A stretch of 64,000 nt of DNA from Pseudomonas indica NBRC 103045 (GCF_002091635.1 NZ_BDAC01000017.1:1-64000), one strand, 5' to 3'. Shown: positions 25,394-34,951, numbered from the stretch's first letter. Notes: generated by a model not told the origin, from the letters alone. Made by a program: numbers and translations.

Positions 25394-26677
25394 ATGGCGC
25401 ACACACCCTACCCCCTTTCCTACTATGCCGCCTCAGCCAGTCCAGCCCCGACCCGCCCGGCACTCGAAGGCGAGCGCGATACTGATATCTGCATCATTGG
25501 CGCTGGCTACACAGGACTCTCCACGGCCCTCTTCCTTCTCGAAAGCGGCTTCAAGGTTTGCATCGTCGAAGCAGCCAAGGTGGGCTTCGGGGCTTCAGGT
25601 CGGAATGGCGGACAGATCGTCAACAGCTATAGCCGGGACATCGATGTCATCGAGCGCAGCGTCGGCGCCCGTCAAGCCCAACTGCTGGGCCAAATGGCCT
25701 TCGAAGGCGGCCGGATCATTCGCGAGCGCATCGCCAAGTACAACATTCAATGCGACTTGAAGGACGGTGGTGTATTCGCTGCATTCACCGCCAAACAGAT
25801 GGGACACCTGGAAGCCCAGAAAAAACTCTGGGAACGCTATGGTCACAACCAGTTGGAGCTGCTGGATGCCAAGGGCATCCGCGATGTCGTCGCAACCGAC
25901 AATTACGTTGGTGGGATGCTGGACCTGAGCGGCGGGCATATTCACCCGCTCAATCTGGCACTGGGTGAAGCGGCTGCCGTGGAATCGCTCGGCGGCATCA
26001 TCTACGAACAGTCGCCGGCGGTCCGCATCGAGCGCGGCACCAACCCGATCGTCCACACTCCACAAGGAAGGGTCAAGGCCAAGTTCGTCGTGGTAGCGGG
26101 CAATGCCTATCTCGGAAACCTGATTCCCGAACTGGCAGCCAAGTCCATGCCTTGCGGAACGCAGGTCATCACCACCGAACCACTTGGTGAAGACCTGGCC
26201 CACAGTCTTCTGCCCCAGGACTACTGCGTGGAAGACTGCAATTACCTGTTGGATTACTACCGCCTCTCCGGCGATAAACGCCTGATCTATGGAGGCGGAG
26301 TGGTCTATGGAGCGCGCGATCCGGCCAACATCGAAGCGATCATCCGTCCGAAGATGCTGAAGACGTTCCCGCAATTGAAGGATGTGAAGATCGAATTCGC
26401 CTGGACCGGCAATTTCCTACTCACCCTGTCTCGCCTACCCCAGGTAGGACGGCTGGGCGACAACATCTACTACTCGCAAGGCTGCAGCGGCCATGGCGTG
26501 ACCTACACCCACCTGGCCGGTAAGGTGCTGGCGGAAAGCCTGAAAGGCCAGGCCGAACGGTTCGATGCCTTCGCCAGCCTGCCCCACTATCCCTTCCCTG
26601 GCGGCCAACTATTCCGAGTGCCCTTCACCGCACTTGGCGCCTGGTACTACAGCCTGCGTGACCGCCTGGGAGTATGA
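25394..26677 (+). CDS. pauB: FAD-dependent gamma-glutamylputrescine oxidoreductase
   Basis: A 427-aa DAO-family flavoprotein. The FAD-binding GxGxxG is in 'CIIGAGYTGLSTALFL' (residues ~33-48), preceded by a DTD acidic turn. 'GASGRNGGQIVNSYSRD' is typical of PuuB/PauB. The C-terminal 'YSQGCSGHGVTYTHLAGK' closes the flavin site. These enzymes oxidise γ-glutamylated putrescine in polyamine catabolism. The neighbouring PA2778/PA2779-type pair matches the PAO1 pauB3 (PA2776) locus, which supports the assignment; the substrate is inferred from the family. Confidence 0.85.
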   Translation: MAHTPYPLSYYAASASPAPTRPALEGERDTDICIIGAGYTGLSTALFLLESGFKVCIVEAAKVGFGASGRNGGQIVNSYSRDIDVIERSVGARQAQLLGQMAFEGGRIIRERIAKYNIQCDLKDGGVFAAFTAKQMGHLEAQKKLWERYGHNQLELLDAKGIRDVVATDNYVGGMLDLSGGHIHPLNLALGEAAAVESLGGIIYEQSPAVRIERGTNPIVHTPQGRVKAKFVVVAGNAYLGNLIPELAAKSMPCGTQVITTEPLGEDLAHSLLPQDYCVEDCNYLLDYYRLSGDKRLIYGGGVVYGARDPANIEAIIRPKMLKTFPQLKDVKIEFAWTGNFLLTLSRLPQVGRLGDNIYYSQGCSGHGVTYTHLAGKVLAESLKGQAERFDAFASLPHYPFPGGQLFRVPFTALGAWYYSLRDRLGV

Positions 26678-26687
26678 CTTGGGAAAA

Positions 26688-26712
26688 CGGCGCCTTCCGG
26701 CGCCGCTGTTCT
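26688..26712 (+). terminator. Hairpin between convergent pauB and PA2778-type gene
   Basis: Stem CGGCGCC (26688-26694) and GGCGCCG (26699-26705) with loop TTCC, followed by a weak T-rich tail. It probably ends pauB transcription. Confidence 0.55.
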
Positions 26713-26716
26713 TTCG

Positions 26717-27685
26717 TCAGGAACCGGGACAAGGCGGCGGCACCGCACACTGGGCACCCGTTTCGAGCGAATGACCAAGGGCCGCCGAAAAGCGCGGGTC
26801 TTGAGGAGCCAGACGTTGTGCACAGGCCCGCGAGAGCTGGGCATCCGACTGGCAGCCACGCTCCGCCAGTACCTCGGAGAGGTTGAACCAGCCGGCGGCG
26901 AAATCGGGCGCCCGCTTGACGCTCTCGCGCAATGCCTGCTCTGCACCATAGCGATCGCCACCCGCATGCAGCCCATTGGCCAGGGCGAACCAGCCGACCG
27001 ATTCGTCCGGCCAGCGCTCGACAGCCGTCCGATAAGCCTTCAAGGCCATCTGGCGACGGCCAGTCTCTTCCAGATCGCTGGCCGCCTTCAGCCATGGGCG
27101 CAATTCGGCGGTCGCCGGCAACCGATCCGGCGGTAATGTCAGTACCGCCCAACGACCACCTCGAGCCCAGGTGCTATCGAAACTCCTGAAACTGGTGATC
27201 CAGCGCCGCGTGGTGCCGGATCGCAAGGTCAGAGTCTTTTCACGGCGGTCATACCCCACCAGCACCGCGAAATGCCATTGTGGCCACCAGTCGTAGGCCA
27301 GGTTCTGGAACACCAGCACAGGATTCCCAGCCGCAACTTCTGCCAACAGATTTTCCAGGCGGGGCTCGACCGGGTAGACGAGCAGGTCGTGAGCACGCGC
27401 CGCCGCCACCATCTCGATTTGCAGGCTACCTTCGCGACCGGGAATGTAGACCTTGTCCTTCAGCAGGCCCGGACTGGTCACGATGCCGCGCTGATTCAAC
27501 ATGGTGGCCAATGCCGCCGGCCCACATTGGTAAGCGCTCTGCGGGAAGAACGGTACGTCGGTCAGTTCGACCCGCTCGGGCAGCCGCGAAGCCTCCGGCG
27601 GTAACACCGGAGACCTCGCACATGCACCCAGGAGTGCTATCAACAACAGAAGGAGGAAATGTCCGTATCTCACCGGTTGATGCAC
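26717..27685 (-). CDS. PA2778-family C39-like cysteine peptidase lipoprotein with TPR region
   Basis: A 322-aa exported protein. The lipobox is in 'LIALLGAC' (Cys about 22). The papain-like C39 domain carries 'QSAYQCGPAALATML' (oxyanion Gln and catalytic Cys near 54) and the His in 'QWHFAVLVGYD'. From residue ~195 there are tetratricopeptide-like helices (ALKAYRTAVERWPDESVGWFA and two more). No linked ABC exporter or peptide precursor is seen, so bacteriocin maturation is unlikely. It overlaps the PA2779-type gene by 16 bp, the constant pairing in Pseudomonas. The substrate is unknown. Confidence 0.87.
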   Translation of the reverse strand: MHQPVRYGHFLLLLLIALLGACARSPVLPPEASRLPERVELTDVPFFPQSAYQCGPAALATMLNQRGIVTSPGLLKDKVYIPGREGSLQIEMVAAARAHDLLVYPVEPRLENLLAEVAAGNPVLVFQNLAYDWWPQWHFAVLVGYDRREKTLTLRSGTTRRWITSFRSFDSTWARGGRWAVLTLPPDRLPATAELRPWLKAASDLEETGRRQMALKAYRTAVERWPDESVGWFALANGLHAGGDRYGAEQALRESVKRAPDFAAGWFNLSEVLAERGCQSDAQLSRACAQRLAPQDPRFSAALGHSLETGAQCAVPPPCPGS

Positions 27686-28071
27686 TTCACGAAGCTGAAG
27701 ATGTCGGTCGCGCAGAGCAGGTCGGTGATGATGAAGATCACCAGGAACAGCACGATGATGCCCACCACACCGGCACCAGCGGGCGCCTGGTCAAGCTGTT
27801 GGTTGAACTGAGCCAATTCGGCAGGCGTCAGGCTGTTGATGCGCTGCTCGACTTGTTCCTTTTGGATACCAAGAGACTCGAGCTTCTTCTTCACATCCTG
27901 GTCGTCCAGCATGGTCAGAAGCTGCTGGCGATCGACTTGCAACTGCTGCTCGGCCAATACCTCGGGAGTGCCGATCATGGCCGCTTGCGCGACGGGTACC
28001 TGTACCACGAACAGGAAATGTAGGGCGGCCAGGACGGCAGCCCAACGACGTAGGAGCGAGGAGGAAATCAT
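27670..28071 (-). CDS. PA2779-family small membrane protein
   Basis: A 133-aa protein. A signal or anchor segment (residues 8-30, ending AQAA) is followed by a charged helical domain ('LLTMLDDQDVKKKLESLGI...SLTPAELAQFNQQLDQAP'). A C-terminal transmembrane helix, 'GVVGIIVLFLVIFIITDLL', and two Cys end the protein. It is cotranscribed with the C39-type peptidase gene. The function is unknown; the pairing suggests a substrate, partner or membrane anchor of the peptidase. Confidence 0.85.
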   Translation of the reverse strand: MISSSLLRRWAAVLAALHFLFVVQVPVAQAAMIGTPEVLAEQQLQVDRQQLLTMLDDQDVKKKLESLGIQKEQVEQRINSLTPAELAQFNQQLDQAPAGAGVVGIIVLFLVIFIITDLLCATDIFSFVKCINR

Positions 28072-28204
28072 AGGGGTACTCCTGTTTTTCTTTTTGATGG
28101 TCTTTTGACCCCGAAATGCCAGCAGGGCCTCCTAAGAATAGACGACTCCGCTGCGGCTAAGTTCCTGGCCAGAGCCCTCTGCGTCAAGCGCCTCAGCACA
28201 ACAG

Positions 28205-28411
28205 AAGACGCACATCCAGGCCGACGGCCGCACAGACAGCAACACCTCGATAACCGTCCGCCTGTAGCGAAACAGAGCTACCGCAACGCCCAAGGTAATC
28301 ACTGCCGAGGGCTAATCGAATATTCCAGCGAAACCCTCTGGCCACAGCACGTGGTAACCGAAAGAACACGGCGAGGTTCAGGATGACACCCACAACGGCG
28401 GCAGTGATGGC
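28205..28411 (-). pseudogene. Decayed C-terminal fragment of a chromate transporter (ChrA)
   Basis: On the minus strand, 28411 onward reads AITAAVVGVILNLAV, the last ChrA repeat. After a frameshift near 28365 it reads FGYHVLWPEGFAGIFD, then TAG (28314-28312) where ChrA has Trp, then PSAVITLGVAVALFRYRR. The match in order across two broken frames indicates a real remnant with one frameshift and one nonsense change. The rest of chrA is absent. The remainder of the 451-bp gap (28072-28522) shows nothing I can identify. Confidence 0.65.
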
Positions 28412-28522
28412 AGTACATCCCAGCCTGGATGGCAAGGAACAGTCCCATCGGCAGCAACCATAAGGCCGACGCCGTGCCCAGACGACTCGGGACGGCATCC
28501 CTGCCCCCGCCCTACCCGAGCA

Positions 28523-30169
28523 TCAACGCGGAATGAGAGACCATTGCTGATTGCTCTTGCCAGCATATTTCCAGAGCTGCACCGGCGCCCCGTTCGCCTT
28601 CGAGGCGCCCTTGACTGCGAGGCAGGAACCCGGCGCATGCACTGGGCAGAGCCGGACAGATCGACTGTTCACCGAGGTCACCCGCCAGATCTGGTTCTTG
28701 CCACCGAAGTAGTTCCACAAATGAACCTTGGCACCATCGCTCACGGCCCCATCGGATACATCCAGAGCCCGGCCGCTGGGTACCCCAGTGATCCGATAGC
28801 GATCATCGCCCAAGTGCTGGAAACGCCACTTCTGATTCTCGCCTCGATTGAACTTCCACTGGATGATCGACGTGCCATTATCGATCTCGCCCTGCGCAGC
28901 ATCCATCAATAAGCCACTGTTTAGAGAAGCGACACCGTAGACGCCATTTTCTACCGGGCCGGTAACGGTGTATGTCAGAGTACCGAAGCCCAACTGGTCG
29001 TAACCGCCGGAGCTGTTGCCATAGTCACCTCCTCCGCCCTCTATACCGATCTTGGCCGCCATTTCAGTGACGTTGGGCGCTTTGAGCCCCATGCGCTTCA
29101 CGTAATGGTTGTAAACCGCTGCCCAAACGGGGCGCTCTTGGCCACGCGCCACCGCAGAGACGTCCGTCTGCAGGCCATGGCTGCGATTGTAGTAAGGCTT
29201 AAACGGAACACTCTTCAAAAGGTTGTAGGCCGCCACATACTCGGCGCCCTTGAGGAAACGGTTATCGTCGTAGCCATACAGGTCGTCGCCCTGGTTCCAG
29301 GCCATTTCGCAAATGGCCGCCATCAGGCCGATACCCATCACCGAGTGCCCCTGATCCCGGCCAGACTCCTGCCATTGGCCCAAACCATTGGGATGGATGT
29401 ACCAGATGGCATTCTTGACCGCTCCATTCCCATCCCCATGCTTGAAATACTCGACAGCTTCGTCGTAGATATCGCGTCTATCGGTCAATACACCGATAGC
29501 AATCATCGATGCCATGCTGGCAAGGTCCCAGTTAGCCCAATAATGTTCCGGCCTGGTCCCGTTATGGACTGTCAGCATTCGCTGATTCCATGGATAGAAA
29601 ACATCAAGCAGCATCTTTTTGAAGCGTTCAAAGTCTTTCGATGCCCACCCCGGGTAGGTGCGCATGATCTCGGCAGCATTGGCGAGCTGATAACCCTGAA
29701 CTCCCGCCACCAAGAATCGATCCGACGTCCCCTGCATGGAGTCCATGCCTTTTGTGAGCGCTCCCGACCAGGCATTGAGAATTTCCACCGCCTTATCGGC
29801 ATGACGGTTATCGCCAGTAATCTTCCAACGTAACGCATTGGCATATGCCGCCACGGCGTCACGGAAAATCAGCGGATAATTCTGACCATGCACGCCATCA
29901 TTGCCGCGATAGACGATTTCCACAGGCCTCGGCTTCCATCCCGTGGACGCATGGGGATTCCTGGTCAGGCGCTCGAAGCCGGCAGCCCAAGGCTGCGCGC
30001 CTTCACGGACCTTGGTCCGCATGCGCTCGAAGTCCATGCCGGAATGCAGGAGTCCAGGATGAACGAACTTCGCCGGAGCAGCCTGGATATGCGATGCGGA
30101 AATACAGCACGCCAGTATGAAAGAGCCGCACAGCAGCCGGTGCCGAAGTGTCGGGGATGATGAGTTCAT
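28523..30169 (-). CDS. Secreted alginate-lyase-family protein with C-terminal ricin-type lectin domain
   Basis: A 548-aa exported protein. The signal peptide ends near ASHIQA (residue ~31). Residues ~40-390 form an (α/α) toroid of the alginate lyase family (PF05426 type), with 'GVQGYQLANAAEIMRTYPGW', 'ENYWANWD'-like 'EHYWANWDLASM' and a His/Tyr-rich 'YNRSHGLQ'. Residues ~410-548 are a β-trefoil with QxW signatures QKW, QIW and QQW, a carbohydrate-binding module. It probably cleaves a uronate polymer; alginate itself is not proven. The start at 30169 is set by AGAGGA. It stands alone and has lower G+C than its neighbours, so it may be acquired. Confidence 0.8.
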   Translation of the reverse strand: MNSSSPTLRHRLLCGSFILACCISASHIQAAPAKFVHPGLLHSGMDFERMRTKVREGAQPWAAGFERLTRNPHASTGWKPRPVEIVYRGNDGVHGQNYPLIFRDAVAAYANALRWKITGDNRHADKAVEILNAWSGALTKGMDSMQGTSDRFLVAGVQGYQLANAAEIMRTYPGWASKDFERFKKMLLDVFYPWNQRMLTVHNGTRPEHYWANWDLASMASMIAIGVLTDRRDIYDEAVEYFKHGDGNGAVKNAIWYIHPNGLGQWQESGRDQGHSVMGIGLMAAICEMAWNQGDDLYGYDDNRFLKGAEYVAAYNLLKSVPFKPYYNRSHGLQTDVSAVARGQERPVWAAVYNHYVKRMGLKAPNVTEMAAKIGIEGGGGDYGNSSGGYDQLGFGTLTYTVTGPVENGVYGVASLNSGLLMDAAQGEIDNGTSIIQWKFNRGENQKWRFQHLGDDRYRITGVPSGRALDVSDGAVSDGAKVHLWNYFGGKNQIWRVTSVNSRSVRLCPVHAPGSCLAVKGASKANGAPVQLWKYAGKSNQQWSLIPR

Positions 30170-30567
30170 GGGTATCCTCTTATTCTGTGCCTGGCCTCCG
30201 CCCGTATGGGCAGACTTCAGACCGGATGACAGAAAGCAATGCCGAAGGCACGCTGCGCGCCATCTTTTGTCAGACCAGTGCGACGCGCTGTGAGAAGACG
30301 GGCAAAACGCCGCAACACCGTCCGAGCCAGGAGATTCATCCACAATTCCACCAACCACCGCTCATTGCCTATGCCAACTCGGCCTGCCAGTACCTGTGCA
30401 TCGGGGAGCCGCCATCTGGGTATCTGCGAAATAAGGTGGCCGCCCTATCGGCGGGACACCGACATACATCGCCCCGATCGTCCCTCCGGTCTTCCCCTTC
30501 AGTCCCATTGCGGTAGACTGCGCGCCCTCGGCGGCACCGATAGCATGCCGCTGCCTGAATCAAACGA
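30170..30567. other. 398-bp intergenic region, nothing identified
   Basis: Between the divergent alginate-lyase-type gene and dusA. I looked for small genes, hairpins and repeats and found none convincing. It must hold both promoters. No clear ribosome site precedes the dusA ATG at 30568. Confidence 0.5.
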
Positions 30568-31593
30568 ATGTCGACAGAACAGATGACCGCCCTGCCCCTC
30601 CTCCCATCGCTCACCCAGTCCTGCGAGCCATCCCGCCGCTTCTCGGTGGCCCCGATGATGGATTGGACGGATCGTCACTGCCGCTTCTTCCTGCGTCAGT
30701 TATCGCGGCACGCGCTGCTCTATACCGAGATGGTCACCACCGGCGCCTTGCTGCACGGCGACCGAGAACGTTTCCTGTGCCATGACGAAGCCGAGCACCC
30801 GTTGGCCTTGCAACTGGGCGGCAGCGTGCCGGAGGAACTGGCGGCCTGTGCTCGAATGGCGGAAACGGCCGGCTATGACGAAGTCAACCTGAACGTCGGC
30901 TGCCCCAGCGACCGGGTCCAGCACAACATGATCGGTGCCTGTCTGATGGCGCATCCGTCGCTGGTCGCCGATTGCGTGAAAGCCATGCGCGATGCCGTGT
31001 CGATCCCGATCACGGTCAAACACCGCATCGGGATCGATGGCCGCGACAGCTACGCCGAGCTGTGCGACTTCGTTGGGCAAGTACGCGAAGCCGGTTGCCG
31101 CAGCTTCACCGTCCATGCCCGCATCGCGATTCTTGCCGGCCTGTCGCCAAAGGAGAACCGCGAGATCCCGCCGTTGCGCTATGAGGTCGCGGCGCAGCTC
31201 AAGCGGGACTTCCCGGACCTGGAGATCATTCTCAACGGTGGGATCAAGACGCTGGATGAGTGCCAGACGCATCTACAGACCTTCGATGGCGTGATGCTCG
31301 GCCGTGAGGCCTATCACAACCCCTACCTGCTCGCCCAAGTGGACAACGCGCTGTTCGGCACCGATACACCCGTGATCGGTCGTGCCGAGGTATTGCGCCG
31401 CCTGCTTCCATACATCGAAGCGCACCTCGCCGAAGGCGGCGCCATGCATCACGTCACCCGTCATATCCTCGGTCTGGCCCAAGGCTTTCCCGGCGCACGG
31501 CGCTTCCGCCAGTTGCTCTCGGTGGACGTCCACAAGGCGACCGACCCGCTCGCCCTGCTCGACCAGGCCAGCGCACTTCTCGAAGGGCGCTGA
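30568..31593 (+). CDS. dusA: tRNA-dihydrouridine(20/20a) synthase
   Basis: A 341-aa flavin enzyme that reduces U20/U20a in the tRNA D-loop with NADPH. The FMN-barrel start is '[16 protein letters not shown]'; the catalytic Cys is in '[12 protein letters not shown]' (near residue 114); '[16 protein letters not shown]' is the DusA-specific loop. The first 22 residues are poorly conserved, and the ATG at 30583 (MTALPLL) is an alternative start. It precedes tal as in PAO1. Confidence 0.96.
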   Translation: MSTEQMTALPLLPSLTQSCEPSRRFSVAPMMDWTDRHCRFFLRQLSRHALLYTEMVTTGALLHGDRERFLCHDEAEHPLALQLGGSVPEELAACARMAETAGYDEVNLNVGCPSDRVQHNMIGACLMAHPSLVADCVKAMRDAVSIPITVKHRIGIDGRDSYAELCDFVGQVREAGCRSFTVHARIAILAGLSPKENREIPPLRYEVAAQLKRDFPDLEIILNGGIKTLDECQTHLQTFDGVMLGREAYHNPYLLAQVDNALFGTDTPVIGRAEVLRRLLPYIEAHLAEGGAMHHVTRHILGLAQGFPGARRFRQLLSVDVHKATDPLALLDQASALLEGR

Positions 31594-31735
31594 AGGCGGC
31601 GGAACGACAGCCGCCTCCGACGATCAAAGCTCTGTTTTCACCACGCCCTGCCCGGTCCGGTTCGATAGTGCTGCCCCGTTGAGCCTGCGAAAGCGCTCGG
31701 GTAAGGTCATAGCAAATCCACAGGACAGAGCCTCC

Positions 31736-32662
31736 ATGACATCCAAGCTGGAACAACTCAAGCAGTACACCACGGTAGTCGCCGATACCGGCGACCTGGA
31801 CGCCATCGCCCGTCTCAAACCGGTCGATGCCACCACCAACCCTTCCCTGCTGTTCAAGGCCGCCGCGCTGCCGCGCTACGCCCAGTTACTGAACGATGCC
31901 GTGAACGGTTGCGACGGCGACCTGGGCCTGGCCTGCGACCGTTTCGCCGTCTCCGTCGGCCAGGAAATCCTCAGGGAGATTCCGGGGCGTATTTCCACCG
32001 AGGTGGATGCGCGCCTGTCCTTCGACACCCAGGCCACGCTGCGCCGCGCGGAACGCCTGATCGGCCTCTACGAGAAGGCAGGGATCGGCCCGGAACGTGT
32101 ACTGATCAAGATCGCCTCCACGTGGGAAGGCATCCGTGCCGCGGAACAATTGGAAAAGGCCGGCATCCAGACCAACCTCACCCTGCTGTTCTCCTTCGCC
32201 CAGGCCGCTGCCTGCGCCGATGCCGGCGTCTTTCTGATTTCCCCATTCGTTGGGCGAATCTACGACTGGTACAAGAAAGTTGAAGGTCGCGATTTCGTCG
32301 GTGCCGAAGACCCTGGCGTGCAATCGGTGACCCGCATCTATCACTACTACAAGGCCAACGGCTACGACACCGTGGTGATGGGCGCCAGCTTCCGCAACAT
32401 CGGCCAGATCGAACAACTGGCCGGCTGCGACCGACTGACCATCAGCCCCGAGCTGCTCCAGCAACTGGCCGACGACCAGGGCTCGCTGACTCGCATGTTG
32501 GCCGGCAAAGGCACGGGCGAACCCCGTCAGAACCTGGATGAAAGCAGCTTCCGCTGGGCCTTGAACGAAGACCCGATGGCCACCGAAAAGCTGGCCGAAG
32601 GCATCCGCCTGTTCGCCCGCGACCAAGAAAAGCTCGAAACCCTGCTGAAAAGCAAAGCCTGA
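31736..32662 (+). CDS. tal: Transaldolase
   Basis: A 308-aa class I transaldolase of the pentose phosphate pathway. The Schiff-base Lys is in '[12 protein letters not shown]' (residue ~131). '[10 protein letters not shown]' near the start and '[10 protein letters not shown]' near the end are family motifs. It transfers dihydroxyacetone units between sedoheptulose-7-phosphate and glyceraldehyde-3-phosphate. The ATG at 31736 gives the normal length; the 140-bp gap after dusA shows no gene. Confidence 0.98.
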   Translation: MTSKLEQLKQYTTVVADTGDLDAIARLKPVDATTNPSLLFKAAALPRYAQLLNDAVNGCDGDLGLACDRFAVSVGQEILREIPGRISTEVDARLSFDTQATLRRAERLIGLYEKAGIGPERVLIKIASTWEGIRAAEQLEKAGIQTNLTLLFSFAQAAACADAGVFLISPFVGRIYDWYKKVEGRDFVGAEDPGVQSVTRIYHYYKANGYDTVVMGASFRNIGQIEQLAGCDRLTISPELLQQLADDQGSLTRMLAGKGTGEPRQNLDESSFRWALNEDPMATEKLAEGIRLFARDQEKLETLLKSKA

Positions 32663-32667
32663 TATGC

Positions 32668-32703
32668 AAAACGGGCGATACCCGTAGAGGTATCGCCCGT
32701 TTT
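32668..32703. terminator. Bidirectional terminator between tal and rssC
   Basis: A perfect 15-bp stem, AAAACGGGCGATACC (32668-32682) with GGTATCGCCCGTTTT (32689-32703), has A and T runs on both sides. It serves both convergent genes. Confidence 0.9.
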
Positions 32704-32717
32704 CAGAACGGGAAGGA

Positions 32718-33200
32718 TCAGTGGCGCTCGAGCGCGCTGACTAGATCGTGGAAGGCTTCGCGGTTGGACTCGTTCAAGCCCATGAGAATCCGGTGCGCTT
32801 CCAGCACCTTGGCCTTCACCACTTCCTCGGACTGATCTTGCGACGGCAAGTCGGACAGGCATTCCGGACGCGGCAACGGCCGATCGACGATGTTGAACAC
32901 CTGATCGAAGCCCATCGACTGCAATAGACGAGTGATGTCCGGGTGAGTGGTCACCACGGTAGGCAGCAGACCGACCTTCTGGCGCGACAGGATCGACAGC
33001 TTCGCCAGCAAGCCCAGGGTCGTGCTGTCGATGCTGCGCGTCTCGGTGAGATCGATGATGATCGCCGAGAAGTTCAGCGCACTGAAGATTTTCTCGATGG
33101 TCGCATCCAGCGCCGAACACAGCGTCAGGCGGATTTCACCGACGAACTTGAGAACGAAGGTGCCTTCCTGCTCGGCAAACTGGATTTTACCAGTACTCAT
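32718..33200 (-). CDS. rssC: STAS-domain anti-sigma factor antagonist
   Basis: A 160-aa protein. The STAS fold occupies residues 1-105, with 'IIIDLTETRSIDSTTLGLLAKL' holding the phosphorylatable Ser/Thr (DSTT). A helical tail of about 50 residues follows. It overlaps rssB by 4 nt. In partner-switching, the PP2C phosphatase of RssB removes the phosphate from the STAS protein, which then binds an anti-sigma factor. In P. aeruginosa the pair is linked to RpoS control. Confidence 0.85.
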   Translation of the reverse strand: MSTGKIQFAEQEGTFVLKFVGEIRLTLCSALDATIEKIFSALNFSAIIIDLTETRSIDSTTLGLLAKLSILSRQKVGLLPTVVTTHPDITRLLQSMGFDQVFNIVDRPLPRPECLSDLPSQDQSEEVVKAKVLEAHRILMGLNESNREAFHDLVSALERH

Positions 33201-34384
33201 GCAAGGTTCCTGCTCAACACCAGCAAGGCGATATCATCCGGCATCTCGCCCAATTTGGCCAACCCGAACACCTGACGCAGACCATCCAGACTGCCGCCCG
33301 CCGTACTCACCAGTTGCGGCAAGACGGCCTCCTTTTCTTTGAGCGTTTCGCCCGGCAAAAGGTCCAGGATGCCATCCGATAGCAAGGTCAGGCTGAAGGA
33401 CTCAGGCAATTCCAGTTCGTAGTCGGCATAGACCGCCTCTTCGAACAACCCCACCGGCAAGCCGCGACCCTCCAGATAGCGCGCTTCACCCTGACTATAG
33501 AGCACTGGCAACGGCAGATGCCCACCGATGCTGTAGGTCAGACGGCCGGTCTGCTCATCGATCACCCCACCGAGCATGGTCACGTGTTTGCCCAGCTTGC
33601 AGTTGATCAGGCCGCGGTTGATATGCCCCAACACCTCGGACGGCTTGAACTCCGGCAAGGTGCCATTGCGGCGAGACTCGAACAGTAACCGCGTGGTCAT
33701 GAACTTCAGCAGGACGGTGACGAAAGCGGACGATGCCCCGTGCCCGGAGACGTCGGCCAGGTAGAACGCGACCCGGCGCTCATCGACACGGAAATAATCG
33801 ACGAAGTCGCCGGAAAGGTAGAGCGACGGGATGATCTGATGAGCGAACTGCAGGTTGCCATCCACCACCCAGGGCGTGGCCGGCAGCATGTTCATCTGCA
33901 CCTGGCGCCCAGCGTTCTGGTCTTCCTGCAGCAGGTTGAGGCTGGCCTGCAGTTCCCGGTTGGCTGCTTCCAGCTTTTCCCGGTAGCGGCGATTTTCCAG
34001 GCGCAGGCGCGAACGATCGAGAGCCCGGCGTACCGAGTGCTCGAGCACGGCCAGGTCTTCCAGGGGTTTGATCAGGTAATCGGCAGCACCGAGGCGCAAC
34101 GCTTCCACCGCATCGCTCATCACGCCGGCACCGGAAACGACGATCACCGGGGTGTCGACCTCCTGCTCGCTGATCCTGCGGATCAGTTCGAGGCCGTCTA
34201 CCTGCGGCATACGCAGGTCGCAGATGACCAGATCGGGCTTCGCGCGTTCGAACACTTCCAGCCCTTGCAGGCCGTTGCTCGCTTGAAGAACGCTGAAACC
34301 ACTGTCTTCCAGGTAGGCCGCGAGGCTAGCGCGTACAACCTCATCGTCATCGATAATCAGCAGCGTGGCACTGGGATTGTGCAT
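33197..34384 (-). CDS. rssB: Response regulator with PP2C/SpoIIE phosphatase output
   Basis: A 395-aa protein with an N-terminal receiver (phospho-acceptor Asp in 'VICDLRMPQVDG', residue ~57; Lys in 'YLIKPL'). A linker coiled coil of 40 residues precedes a C-terminal PP2C-type phosphatase ('LSGDFVDYF', 'LADVSGHGASSAFV', 'TLLSDGILD' and 'DDIALLVL' supply metal-binding Asp residues). It is upstream of and overlaps its STAS partner. No anti-sigma kinase gene is adjacent. Confidence 0.9.
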   Translation of the reverse strand: MHNPSATLLIIDDDEVVRASLAAYLEDSGFSVLQASNGLQGLEVFERAKPDLVICDLRMPQVDGLELIRRISEQEVDTPVIVVSGAGVMSDAVEALRLGAADYLIKPLEDLAVLEHSVRRALDRSRLRLENRRYREKLEAANRELQASLNLLQEDQNAGRQVQMNMLPATPWVVDGNLQFAHQIIPSLYLSGDFVDYFRVDERRVAFYLADVSGHGASSAFVTVLLKFMTTRLLFESRRNGTLPEFKPSEVLGHINRGLINCKLGKHVTMLGGVIDEQTGRLTYSIGGHLPLPVLYSQGEARYLEGRGLPVGLFEEAVYADYELELPESFSLTLLSDGILDLLPGETLKEKEAVLPQLVSTAGGSLDGLRQVFGLAKLGEMPDDIALLVLSRNLA

Positions 34385-34596
34385 GGGATACCAGGCAAAA
34401 CGGCGCCAGGAGGTTGGCTTTAGCGCCAGGCCTTGGCCCTGACGCGTACTGGGTTCGCTTCAAGGCGCAGACGGTACTCTCATCCGATCGTCGATTCAAG
34501 CCATCGTCCGGTCGTCGCCGGCCGCCTTTACACTCGAAATCGGCGAGGGTTATAAGAACTTCGGTGGAACTTCCGAAAACAAGAGGACAAGGTCCA

Positions 34597-34896
34597 ATGA
34601 GTCTGAGCGATCGAGCCTACAGCGAGAAGCGCGACTACATCCGGATGCGCCTGGAAGCGCCGGTGATCCTGCAGTACGCCGGACGGGAGCTACCCGCCCT
34701 GTGCATCGACCTGTCGAGCACCGGCATGCAGCTGGAAGCCGAGTGTTCCCTGAACGTCGGCGATAAGGTCAAGGTCCGGATATCGTCGGATCACAGCCAA
34801 CTCAAGGGTCTGGAAGCCGAAGCCGAAGTGGTGCGCGTCAGCGACCTCGAGGGTGGACGACAATCCGTGGGCCTGTCGATCCTGGCGATGCGCTGA
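34597..34896 (+). CDS. PilZ-domain protein
   Basis: A 99-aa single PilZ domain. The c-di-GMP contact motifs appear as RxxxR-like 'KRDYIRMRLE' and 'DLSSTGMQLE' (D/NxSxxG). The two Arg in 'KRDYIRMR' are present, so it could bind c-di-GMP. It is divergent from rssB and ends against mlaA. The target process cannot be read from the sequence. Confidence 0.88.
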   Translation: MSLSDRAYSEKRDYIRMRLEAPVILQYAGRELPALCIDLSSTGMQLEAECSLNVGDKVKVRISSDHSQLKGLEAEAEVVRVSDLEGGRQSVGLSILAMR

Positions 34897-34910
34897 ACCA
34901 GCCCCAAATG

Positions 34911-34938
34911 ACGAAGGCGGCCAAATGGTCGCCTTCGT
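34911..34938. terminator. Hairpin between convergent PilZ gene and mlaA
   Basis: Stem ACGAAGGCG (34911-34919) and CGCCTTCGT (34930-34938) with a 10-nt loop. There is no long T-run, so efficiency is uncertain. Confidence 0.5.
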
Positions 34939-34951
34939 GCTATCCGCCGGA

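Noticed and set aside
26717..28071. Bacteriocin maturation or export locus based on the C39 peptidase
   Set aside because: The peptidase is a lipoprotein with TPRs, not fused to an ABC transporter, and no double-glycine precursor lies nearby. The pair is a constant Pseudomonas gene pair.
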